This document shows positions 52,606 through 63,113 of a stretch of 64,000 nucleotides of DNA, piece after piece; position 1 is the stretch's first letter; every line of letters starts with the position of its first letter. Under the pieces are notes generated by a model. The model saw nothing but the letters and a program-made list of their open reading frames with translations. It did not search any database and was not told where the DNA came from. Source of the DNA: Pelagivirga sediminicola. Lineage in GTDB: Bacteria > Pseudomonadota > Alphaproteobacteria > Rhodobacterales > Rhodobacteraceae. Both the position numbers and the translations under genes were made by a program. The DNA is taken from assembly GCF_003072125.1 (NCBI RefSeq), contig NZ_QCYH01000006.1, positions 62,001 to 126,000 on the forward strand, given 5' to 3'.

Positions 52606-53223
52606 ATGTCCCTGTCTGCCCATGATCTCAGCGTGTCGCGCGGCGGAATCGCCGTGCTGGAGGGCGTGACGTTCACGCTCGATCCCGGCCGCGCGCTGAT
52701 CCTGCGCGGGCCCAATGGGTCGGGCAAGACAACGCTTCTGCGCACGCTTGCCGGGCTGCAGCCCCCCTTGCGCGGACGCGTTCAGGCACCGCCCGAGGCG
52801 CGCGTTTACGCCGGGCACGCGGACGGCATCAAGGCGGCGCTGACCGCGCGCGAAAACCTGAGCTTCTGGGCAGATATCTTTGGCGGCGGCGATGTGCACG
52901 CCGCCCTTGCCGCGTTCGAGCTGGAGGGGCTGGCGGAGCGCCCCGCCGGTGCCATGTCGGCCGGGCAAAAACGGCGCCTCGGCCTTGCGCGGCTGATCGT
53001 GGCGGGGCGCGAGATCTGGCTGCTGGACGAGCCGACGGTGTCGCTCGATGCGCCCGCGACGGCGATGTTCGCGCGAACGGTGCGTGCGCATCTGGCCGCC
53101 GGAGGCTCCGCCGTGATGGCGACCCATATCGATCTGGGCCTTGATGAGGCGGAGGTGATGGATGTCGCCCCCTTCAAGGCGCGGGCGGCTGCGCTGGACG
53201 GCTTTGACGAGGCATTCCTGTGA
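52606..53223 (+). CDS. ccmA: heme exporter ATP-binding protein CcmA
   Basis: The protein has 205 residues. Walker [12 protein letters not shown], signature [14 protein letters not shown] and Walker [11 protein letters not shown] are in order. It powers release of holo-CcmE from CcmC during cytochrome c maturation. Its stop overlaps the ccmB start by 4 nt. It is the first gene of ccmABCDG. Confidence 0.95.
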   Translation: MSLSAHDLSVSRGGIAVLEGVTFTLDPGRALILRGPNGSGKTTLLRTLAGLQPPLRGRVQAPPEARVYAGHADGIKAALTARENLSFWADIFGGGDVHAALAAFELEGLAERPAGAMSAGQKRRLGLARLIVAGREIWLLDEPTVSLDAPATAMFARTVRAHLAAGGSAVMATHIDLGLDEAEVMDVAPFKARAAALDGFDEAFL

Positions 53224-53876
53224 GGGCGATCCTGATCCGTGATCTGCGTCTTGCGATCCGCGCGGGCGGCGGCTTTGGCCTTGGCCTTGCGTTTTTCCTG
53301 ATCGTCGTGGTGCTGGTGCCCTTCGCCGTCGGCCCGCGGGGCGATCTGCACAGCGTGATCGCGCCGGGCATCCTGTGGCTGGGCGCGCTTCTGGCCTGCC
53401 TTCTGTCGCTCGACCGGATCTTTGCGCTGGATTACGAGGACGGATCGCTTGACCTGCTGGCCACCGCGCCGCTGCCGCTGGAGGCGCTGGTCACGCTCAA
53501 GGCTTTGGCGCATTGGTTGACGACGGGCCTGCCCCTGGTCCTGGTGGCACCCTTTCTGGCGGTGCTGCTGAACATGCCGGCTGCGGGCTATGCTCCGCTT
53601 TTGCAGGCGCTGGCGCTGGGGACACCGGCGCTGAGTGTGATCGGCACGTTCGGCGCGGCGCTGACGGTAGGCGTCAAGCGCGGGGGGCTGCTCCTGTCGC
53701 TGCTGGTGCTGCCGCTCTACGTGCCGACGCTGATCTTCGGCGCCGAGGCGGCACGGCGCGGCGCCGAGGGGTTGGACCACGGCATGCCCTTGGCGATGCT
53801 GGCCGGGATCACCTGCGGCACTATCGCCCTCTTGCCCTTCGCATCGGCTGCGGTAGTAAGGGTCAGTCTGCGCTAA
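53220..53876 (+). CDS. ccmB: heme exporter membrane protein CcmB
   Basis: The protein has 218 residues and six membrane helices, with [16 protein letters not shown] and [11 protein letters not shown] typical for CcmB. It pairs with CcmA (4-nt overlap) in the CcmABCD complex. ccmC follows after 17 nt. Confidence 0.95.
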   Translation: MRAILIRDLRLAIRAGGGFGLGLAFFLIVVVLVPFAVGPRGDLHSVIAPGILWLGALLACLLSLDRIFALDYEDGSLDLLATAPLPLEALVTLKALAHWLTTGLPLVLVAPFLAVLLNMPAAGYAPLLQALALGTPALSVIGTFGAALTVGVKRGGLLLSLLVLPLYVPTLIFGAEAARRGAEGLDHGMPLAMLAGITCGTIALLPFASAAVVRVSLR

Positions 53877-53893
53877 CTGTCTGAAGGATCGTC

Positions 53894-54625
53894 ATGGCCT
53901 CGCTCTGGGAATACGCCAATCCGCGCAAGTTTATCGCGACCTCCGACCGCGTCCTGCCGTGGGTGGGGGCGCTGGCGCTGGCGTGCCTTGTGCTGGGGCT
54001 GGTCTGGGGCTTTTTCTTCACGCCCGAGGATTATCGCCAGGGCGCCAGCGTCAAGATCATCTATCTGCACGTGCCAGCCGCGCTCATGGCGATCAACGCC
54101 TGGCTGATGATGCTGGTCGCGTCCCTGATCTGGATCGTCCGGCGCCATCATGTCAGCGCGCTGGCGGCCCGCGCCGCGGCGCCGGTGGGCGCGGTGATGA
54201 CGATCATCGCGCTTGCGACCGGCGCGTTCTGGGGCCAGCCGATCTGGGGCACGTGGTGGGTGTGGGATCCGCGCCTGACATCGTTCCTGATCCTTTTGCT
54301 TTTCTATCTGGGCTATATCGCCCTGTGGTCGGCGATCGAAAATGACGATGCGGCGGCGGACCTGACCTCGGTTCTGTGCCTTGTCGGGTCAGTCTTTGCG
54401 CTGCTCAGCCGGTATGCGGTGCTGTTCTGGAATCAGGGCCTTCATCAGGGCGCGTCGCTCAGCCTCGACAAGAAAGAGAACGTGGCGGATGTCTTCTATC
54501 TGCCGCTGCTGGTGTGCATTGCGGGGTTCGTGCTGCTCTTTGTGGCGCTGGTGCTGCTGCGCACGCAAACGGAAATAAGAGCGCGGCGGATGCGTGCGCT
54601 TTTGGCCCGGGAAAGGATGGGATGA
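53894..54625 (+). CDS. ccmC: heme exporter protein CcmC
   Basis: The protein has 243 residues and six membrane helices. The tryptophan-rich heme-handling motif is WGTWWVWDPRLTS, and the flanking heme-ligand histidines lie in IYLHVPAALMA and near NQGLHQGAS. It presents heme to CcmE. The stop overlaps the ccmD start (ATGA). Confidence 0.96.
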   Translation: MASLWEYANPRKFIATSDRVLPWVGALALACLVLGLVWGFFFTPEDYRQGASVKIIYLHVPAALMAINAWLMMLVASLIWIVRRHHVSALAARAAAPVGAVMTIIALATGAFWGQPIWGTWWVWDPRLTSFLILLLFYLGYIALWSAIENDDAAADLTSVLCLVGSVFALLSRYAVLFWNQGLHQGASLSLDKKENVADVFYLPLLVCIAGFVLLFVALVLLRTQTEIRARRMRALLARERMG

Positions 54626-54780
54626 TGCCCGAGCTGGGAAAATATGCCGTCGCCGTCCTGTCCTCCTATGGCGTCTCGATCGCCTTGCTGGTGGTGCTTT
54701 GCGCCGTCAGCTTGGGCCGCGCGCGGCGGATGCGGCGCGAGCTTGCGGCGCTTGAGCAAAGGATGCGCAAAAATGGCTAG
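54622..54780 (+). CDS. ccmD: heme exporter small protein CcmD
   Basis: The protein has 52 residues with one transmembrane helix (YGVSIALLVVLCAVSL) followed by a basic, coiled tail (RRMRRELAALEQRMRK), the CcmD plan. It overlaps ccmC and ccmG. It is needed for release of holo-CcmE. Confidence 0.9.
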   Translation: MMPELGKYAVAVLSSYGVSIALLVVLCAVSLGRARRMRRELAALEQRMRKNG

Positions 54781-55312
54781 GATATCTCCGTTCATGCTGG
54801 CGCCGCCGGTGCTGTTCGCCTGCCTCGCGGGGCTGTTTTATGTGGGCATGCAGCGGGGCGATCCGAATGCGCTGCCATCGGTGTTCATCGGCCAGCCTGC
54901 GCCGGCGGTGCCGGAGCGGGGGCTGGAGGGCCGCACGATCCTGGCGGACGCGGACCTGCGGAGCGGCGATGTCACCGTCGTCAATTTCTGGGCCAGCTGG
55001 TGCCCCCCCTGCCGCGCCGAGCATCCGCAACTGCAGGCGATGAGCGATGCGGGATTGCGCGTGGCCGGCGTCAATTTCAAGGACGAGGCAGGTCAGGCGG
55101 ACAAGTATCTGAAGGACGAGGGCGACCCGTTTTTCGCCCTCGGGTTCGACCCCAAGGGAAGCACGGCGATTGACTGGGGCGTCACGGCGCCGCCGGAGAC
55201 GTTCATCGTGGACGGCGATGGCACCGTCCTTTTCCGCTTTGCCGGCCCGCTCGTGGGCAGCGATTATGAACAGCGCTTCCGCCCCGCGTTGGAGGAGGCG
55301 CTGGCGAAGTAG
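54773..55312 (+). CDS. ccmG: thiol:disulfide interchange protein CcmG (DsbE)
   Basis: The protein has 179 residues. An N-terminal anchor helix (MLAPPVLFACLAGLFYVGM) is followed by a thioredoxin fold with the active site WASWCPPCRAEHP and the cis-Pro region TAPPETFIVDGDG. It keeps apocytochrome CxxCH reduced in the periplasm. ATG 54773 overlaps ccmD. ccmE, ccmF, ccmH and ccmI are not here. A terminator follows. Confidence 0.94.
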   Translation: MARISPFMLAPPVLFACLAGLFYVGMQRGDPNALPSVFIGQPAPAVPERGLEGRTILADADLRSGDVTVVNFWASWCPPCRAEHPQLQAMSDAGLRVAGVNFKDEAGQADKYLKDEGDPFFALGFDPKGSTAIDWGVTAPPETFIVDGDGTVLFRFAGPLVGSDYEQRFRPALEEALAK

Positions 55313-55344
55313 CCCGCGGCGTTCATGCCCCCACCTTGCCACGC

Positions 55345-55379
55345 AAAACGCCCGCAGCGATCATGCTGCGGGCGTTTTT
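55345..55379. terminator. bidirectional terminator between ccmG and acnA
   Basis: AAAACGCCCGCAGC, 6-nt loop, GCTGCGGGCGTTTT and a further T: a perfect 14-bp stem with A and T tracts on both sides, serving the convergent ccm and acnA transcripts. Confidence 0.95.
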
Positions 55380-55400
55380 GTGTTCAGCGCCCGGCGCGTG

Positions 55401-58181
<2,781 letters not shown>

Positions 58182-58503
58182 CTGGCTATCCTTTCGGGTC
58201 ACTCGCGTTATGCAAGGGCGCGGTTACGACTATGTGAAGAAACGCGCCAATCGGACCATTTGTTTCAGTCAAATTCCGAGCATACCCCGCCCGGACGGAC
58301 CGCGCCATGGCGCATTGGCCCTCTATTCATGGTTCTGCCGCATTTGAAATCGGCTCGCAAGGGGTAAGGGCATTATTTGTATACTATTGCACACCAAGGC
58401 GCGATATCCCGCCTGAAAGGCTTCTGACGAAACGTTGATTGGTGTTTCAGGGCGCGGAACAATAGCGTCGCGCCGTTCCCAAGCGGACCAAAAGGACAAA
58501 CCG
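58182..58503. other. divergent promoter region between acnA and the DUF1223 gene
   Basis: 322 nt without a gene. The centre (about 58365-58395, including TTATTTGTATACTATTGC) is AT-rich and is the best place for a promoter. CCTGAAA (58412-58418) and TTTCAGG (58445-58451) are inverted copies 26 nt apart and could bind a regulator. Confidence 0.4.
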
Positions 58504-59226
58504 ATGCGTTCAGTCGCCGCAACATTTGCTGCCATGATCCTGGCGGCGCCCCTCTGGGCCGAGACGCCTGTGGCAGCCAGCGACGAGAGCTTTGCAGAGC
58601 AGCCGGTGCTGGTGGAACTCTTCACCTCGCAAGGCTGCGCGTCCTGCCCGCCGGCAGATGCGTTCATGCATCAGTTGGCGGCGCGCGACGATGTCGTCGC
58701 ACTGGCGCTGCATGTCGATTATTGGGACTATATCTTTGACGACGTGTTCGGCAAGGCCGCCCACACCAAGCGCCAGTATGGGTACGCGGACGCGAGCGGG
58801 CGGCGCATGGTCTATACGCCCCAGATGATCATTGGTGGCAAGGAAGACGTCGTCGGCAACCGCCCTCAGGACGTGAACGCGTTGATCGAGCGCCATCTGG
58901 CCGCGCCGCCGACCGTTGCGCTGGAGGTGCGGCGCGAGAGCGGGGACATCATCATATCCGCGCAGGCGCTGACCGGAACTGACGCGCCGATGGACGTTCT
59001 GCTGGCACGGTTCATTCCGCAGCAGGATGTGGCGATCGATCACGGCGAAAATGCCGGGCAGACCTATAGCTATGCCAACATAGTGACGGACCTGCGCAGC
59101 ATCGGCCAGTGGGATCCACGGCAGCCATTGTCGATGAAGCTGCGCTCGGACGGGGATGAACCGGTTGTCGTTATCGTGCAGCAACCCGCCTTCGGCCCGG
59201 TCGAGGCGGTGGCGCTGTTACGTTAG
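58504..59226 (+). CDS. secreted thioredoxin-like DUF1223 protein
   Basis: The protein has 240 residues. A signal peptide (AATFAAMILAAPLWAE) and then VLVELFTSQGCASCPPAD, a CxxC site in a thioredoxin-like fold, mark the DUF1223 family. LHVDYWDYIFDDVFG and VYTPQMIIGGKEDVVGN are also conserved. It is probably periplasmic and may be a thiol-disulfide enzyme, but no function is established. In this lineage it often lies beside acnA. It is convergent with the acyltransferase gene (9-nt overlap). Confidence 0.87.
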   Translation: MRSVAATFAAMILAAPLWAETPVAASDESFAEQPVLVELFTSQGCASCPPADAFMHQLAARDDVVALALHVDYWDYIFDDVFGKAAHTKRQYGYADASGRRMVYTPQMIIGGKEDVVGNRPQDVNALIERHLAAPPTVALEVRRESGDIIISAQALTGTDAPMDVLLARFIPQQDVAIDHGENAGQTYSYANIVTDLRSIGQWDPRQPLSMKLRSDGDEPVVVIVQQPAFGPVEAVALLR

Positions 59227-60201
59227 AGATGTGCTGCTGGCAGGCGCGTCCGTGTCGTCCGGTGCGCCGCTGGGCTGGGCGCTGATCCGTTCCGCGCCGC
59301 GGTCCGCCATCTCGCCGGTGCCGTCCTTCCAGCGCCGGTGAATCCAGAACCACTGATCCATGTGTGCCCGGACCTGCGCCTCAAGCCGCGCATTGAATTC
59401 GCGGGTCATGTCAACCGGATCGCCCGGTGCAATGGGCTCTTCGACGTGAATGTCGAAATCAAGGCCATTGGCCCGCCTGATTCCCCATACCGGCACGAGC
59501 GGGGCGTCAAATTTCAAGGCCAATTCCGCCGTCACCAGCGAGGTCAGGGCCGGTTTGCCGAAAAAATCCAGCGGCACGCCGCCATGGGCGTTAAGATCGT
59601 TCAGAATGGCCAGAACGCCGCCACTGCGCAGATGCTTGGTCATCTGGACCATGCCGCGGCGCCCCTGTTCGAACATCGGTTGGCTGAGGGCACCCATCGC
59701 CTTGGTATAATGAACGTTGAAATAGCGGTTCTTCATCGGGCGATAAAACACACCCATTTCAAAGCCCTGCTCGACCATCGCGACGCGCGCGGCGTTGAAG
59801 CTGCCCAGATGGCCGGTGACGAAGATGACCGGGCGGCCCTCGGCGCGCGCGCGCTCGATGGCGGGCAGGCCGGGTCCGGTGACGGGGGAGTGGCGCGCGC
59901 GGGCGGCAAATTCGGATGCCGAATACATCTCCATCATGTTGCGTCCGGCATTATCCGGGACAGCGCGCATCAAATGCCGCACCTGCGCGCCGGGCAGGTC
60001 CGGCCGCACGAAGGCCAGGTTTTCCTTCACGCGCCGCGAGTAGCCGGCCAAGGGCGCCACGATACGCGCCGTCATCCAGCCAAGCGCGGGGATGCGCCAT
60101 GCGTAAGGCATGAGCCCCGCAAGCGCGATCGGCGCGCGCAGAAGCAGACTGACGATATACTCGCCAAGGCGCGTGATGGCCGGATCCTTTGTATCGCTCA
60201 T
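59218..60201 (-). CDS. lysophospholipid/lipid A acyltransferase family protein (LpxL-like)
   Basis: The protein has 327 residues. It shows an N-terminal membrane region, the RVKENLAFVRPDLP segment and the GVFYRPMKNRYFN / LNDLNAHGGVPLDFFGKPA blocks of the LpxL/HtrB family, which adds acyl chains to lipid A from acyl-ACP. The active-site motif is normally HX4D or HX4E; here it reads HLGSFN (His131, Asn136), with Asn instead of an acid. This may reduce or change activity. ATG 60201 is chosen over GTG 60210. Confidence 0.82.
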   Translation of the reverse strand: MSDTKDPAITRLGEYIVSLLLRAPIALAGLMPYAWRIPALGWMTARIVAPLAGYSRRVKENLAFVRPDLPGAQVRHLMRAVPDNAGRNMMEMYSASEFAARARHSPVTGPGLPAIERARAEGRPVIFVTGHLGSFNAARVAMVEQGFEMGVFYRPMKNRYFNVHYTKAMGALSQPMFEQGRRGMVQMTKHLRSGGVLAILNDLNAHGGVPLDFFGKPALTSLVTAELALKFDAPLVPVWGIRRANGLDFDIHVEEPIAPGDPVDMTREFNARLEAQVRAHMDQWFWIHRRWKDGTGEMADRGAERISAQPSGAPDDTDAPASSTSLT

Positions 60202-60312
60202 GTAAGTCACCGTCTGTCTGGCATGATCGGGCAGACATAGAGCGACAGTGCCGCGATCACAAGCCGCGAGCGGCCCGGTGCACGCGGGCCTTCGGCGCCG
60301 CCACAGCTGCGA

Positions 60313-61392
60313 TCACGCTTCCTCGCTACCCTCCTCATCCGGCTCCACCAGCGTCACCTCGCCAGAGGCGGCAAGGCGCCGAACCGCGTTGACCACCTGC
60401 GTCATCGCCTCCTCGCCGTCCTTTGGTTTGACGCGGCCCAGTTCCTCCATTTCTTCGCGCAAGGCGTCCGCCATGCGGCGCGACATGTTCTCCAGTATGA
60501 ATTCGGTCACGTGCCCAAGATCGCCCGCCGATGCCGCGGCCAGCGCCGTCACCAGCACCGCGGCGTCGACCTCGCGGGTCACTTTCGGAATGTCGACCGG
60601 GTTCACGCGCGCGGGCACGTTTGCGAAGGTGAATATCGTGCGGCGCACCTCTGCCGCAAAATCCTGATCGTCGGCGTCGAGCCCGTCGAGAACGGCATCG
60701 CGCAGCGCGGACGGCGTTGAATTCAGGATGGCGCCGATCCGATTGGCCGGACCATCCTCGAAGGCGGCCTGCGGTATATCGTTCAGTTGCGCGGCAAGCG
60801 ACAGGCCGATGCGGTCCACCGCGGCGGGCGTAACACCGCCGGTCTGCGATATCGCGAATGTGACGCGGCGCGCGCGGTCGCCCGGCAACCGGCTGAGCAG
60901 ATCGGCGGCGCGCGTGACGTCGAGCTTGGACAGCATGACGGCGGCCACCTCGGTGCTTTCGGCCATGACGATCGGGACCAGATCATCCAGATCGGCGGCG
61001 CGCACCTGCTCCCACGGATCGCCGAACTGGCGCACGCCCGCCTCCTTGCGCAGGCGCGAGGCGGTCTGCGGGCTGATTCGCCCGTCCAGCGCAGTGAGCG
61101 CACCGGCCATGCCATGCGGAAATGTCAGCCCCATCCCCTCAAGCTCGGCCGCGAATTCGTTCACGACGCCGATCAGCGTGGCGCGGTCCACATATCGCAT
61201 GGACCCCATTTGCGTGGTCAACGTGGCCTGCAACGCGTCGGGCAGCTCTGACAGGGACACTTCGGCGCCCTCATTGATCAGGAACCGCACGATGATGGCC
61301 GCCTTTTGCTTGCGCGTAAGACGCGCGGCGGTTGGGGCAGGCGGTGGCGGAGCCTGCGGCGCGATGCGGGCAAGCGGTTTTGGCTGACTCAT
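60313..61392 (-). CDS. fliG: FliG-like flagellar motor switch protein, isolated and divergent
   Basis: The protein has 359 residues. The N-terminal KQKAAIIVRFLINEGAEVSLSELP, the central armadillo region and the C-terminal torque domain (VTREVDAAVLVTALAA, FILENMSRRMADALREEMEELG) identify FliG, which joins the MS ring, FliM and the stator. The usual EHPQ motif is AEST (144-147), and the N-terminus has a Pro-rich tail. No other flagellar gene is in the window. A GAGG lies before ATG 61392. Confidence 0.8.
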   Translation of the reverse strand: MSQPKPLARIAPQAPPPPAPTAARLTRKQKAAIIVRFLINEGAEVSLSELPDALQATLTTQMGSMRYVDRATLIGVVNEFAAELEGMGLTFPHGMAGALTALDGRISPQTASRLRKEAGVRQFGDPWEQVRAADLDDLVPIVMAESTEVAAVMLSKLDVTRAADLLSRLPGDRARRVTFAISQTGGVTPAAVDRIGLSLAAQLNDIPQAAFEDGPANRIGAILNSTPSALRDAVLDGLDADDQDFAAEVRRTIFTFANVPARVNPVDIPKVTREVDAAVLVTALAAASAGDLGHVTEFILENMSRRMADALREEMEELGRVKPKDGEEAMTQVVNAVRRLAASGEVTLVEPDEEGSEEA

Positions 61393-61496
61393 TCCATCCC
61401 TCGTTCCGGACGTTTCGACGATCATACGTCCGGAAGAGTGAAGAAAGGTCTAAAGCGTGAACGCCGCCCGTGATCTTTTGCGCAGGCCGCGCGGCA

Positions 61497-61655
61497 TCAG
61501 CTGCTGATCGGCAGACATGCCTTGGTATCGGCATCATAGGTGGTGCCGGCCGCGCAGGTCATGGCCTGCGTGCTTTTCTTGCCGTGATCGCACCCCATCG
61601 CGAGCGACAGGGTGGGGGCCAGCGCCAGCAGGGCGGCGAGTGTCAGGATCTTCAT
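61497..61655 (-). CDS. 52-residue secreted Cys-containing protein, function unknown
   Basis: ATG 61655 has a strong AAGGAGA 8 nt upstream. A signal peptide (ILTLAALLALAPTLSLA) leaves a mature peptide of about 33 residues with three cysteines (GCDHGKK, TCAAGTTYD, KACLPISS) and a pattern a little like chitin-binding or Cys-knot fragments. It is too short for domain assignment. It lies between purB and fliG on the same strand. Confidence 0.65.
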   Translation of the reverse strand: MKILTLAALLALAPTLSLAMGCDHGKKSTQAMTCAAGTTYDADTKACLPISS

Positions 61656-61734
61656 GGCGAGGTCTCCTTTTGAGGAAAGGTGACGCGAGGGTAGCGCCAA
61701 AGCGCCACCGCTGCCTAATCACTTTTTCGCAAAA

Positions 61735-63039
61735 TCACTCGCCAAAGACGCGTTTGAAAATCGTGTCGACATGTTTGGTGTGATAGCCGAGATCGAATTT
61801 CTCCTCGATCTGCGCGGCGCTCAGCGCCTTCAGCACGTCCTCATCCGCAAGCAGCTCGGTTTTGAAATCGCGGCCTTCTTCCCAGACCTTCATCGCGTTG
61901 CGCTGGACCAGCTTATAGGCATCCTCGCGGCTGACACCGGCCTGCGTGAGTGCCAGCAGAACGCGCTGCGACATGACGAGGCCGCGGAATTTATGCATGT
62001 TGGCCAGCATGTTGTCGGGATAGATCACCAGCTTGTCCACTAGGCCCGTGAGCCGCGCGAGGGCGAAATCGAGCGTGATGGTGGCGTCGGGGCCAATGTT
62101 GCGCTCGACCGAGGAATGCGAGATGTCGCGCTCGTGCCAGAGTGCCACGTTTTCCATCGCGGGAACCACCGCCATGCGAACAAGGCGGGCAAGACCGGTC
62201 AGGTTTTCCGACAACACCGGGTTGCGCTTGTGGGGCATCGCTGACGAGCCCTTTTGACCGGCGCTGAAGAACTCCTCGGCCTCCAGAACCTCGGTGCGCT
62301 GCATGTGGCGAATCTCGATGGCGATGTTCTCGATGCTGCTGGCGACGACGCCGAGCGCGGCGAAGAACGCCGCGTGGCGGTCGCGCGGAATGACCTGCGT
62401 GCTGATCGGCTCGGGCTCCAGCCCCAATTGCTTGCAGACATGCTCCTCGACCGCCGGGTCGATATTGGCGAAGGTGCCGACGGCGCCAGAGATGGCGCCG
62501 GTGGCGATCTCGTAGCGGGCTTTTTCCAGACGGTTCAGGTTGCGGTCCATCTCGGCGTAGAAGCGCGCGAAGGTCAGGCCCATCGTCGTCGGCTCGGCAT
62601 GAATGCCGTGGCTGCGGCCGATGCGGACCGTATCCTTGTGTTCATACGCGCGGCGCTTGAGGGCGGCCAGCAGCGCCTTCATGTCGTCGATCAGGATGTC
62701 GCTGGCGCGCACCAGCTGAACGTTGAAACAGGTGTCCAGCACGTCCGAAGACGTCATGCCCTGATGCACGAAACGCGCCTCGTCACTGCCGACATGCTCG
62801 GCCAGATGGGTGAGAAAGGCGATGACGTCATGCTTGGTCACGGCCTCGATCTCGTCGATGCGGGCGACGTCGAATTCCACGTCCTTCGCCTTCCAGACGG
62901 CCTCGGCATTCTCGCGCGGGATGACGCCCAGATCGGCCATGGCGTCGCAGGCATGCGCCTCGATCTCGAACCAGATGCGGAACTTGGTTTCGGGCGACCA
63001 GATGGCGACCATTTCGGGGCGGGAATAGCGGGGAATCAT
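61735..63039 (-). CDS. purB: adenylosuccinate lyase
   Basis: The protein has 434 residues. The fumarase-superfamily signature is GSSAMPHKRNP (about residues 262-272); the N-terminal IPRYSRPEMVAIWSPETKF and GMTSSDVLDTCFNVQL blocks and the RSHGIHAEPTTMG catalytic-His region are in order. It performs two steps in purine synthesis (SAICAR to AICAR, adenylosuccinate to AMP). The start MIPRYS at 63039 is fixed by homology; an in-frame start at 63171 would overlap the next gene. Confidence 0.96.
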   Translation of the reverse strand: MIPRYSRPEMVAIWSPETKFRIWFEIEAHACDAMADLGVIPRENAEAVWKAKDVEFDVARIDEIEAVTKHDVIAFLTHLAEHVGSDEARFVHQGMTSSDVLDTCFNVQLVRASDILIDDMKALLAALKRRAYEHKDTVRIGRSHGIHAEPTTMGLTFARFYAEMDRNLNRLEKARYEIATGAISGAVGTFANIDPAVEEHVCKQLGLEPEPISTQVIPRDRHAAFFAALGVVASSIENIAIEIRHMQRTEVLEAEEFFSAGQKGSSAMPHKRNPVLSENLTGLARLVRMAVVPAMENVALWHERDISHSSVERNIGPDATITLDFALARLTGLVDKLVIYPDNMLANMHKFRGLVMSQRVLLALTQAGVSREDAYKLVQRNAMKVWEEGRDFKTELLADEDVLKALSAAQIEEKFDLGYHTKHVDTIFKRVFGE

Positions 63040-63113
63040 GGCATCGGCCTCTGGCGGTTGGGAACGGGATGCGCGGGGTTTATCGCGCGCCGCCCCCGAT
63101 GCCAAGGCGCGGC

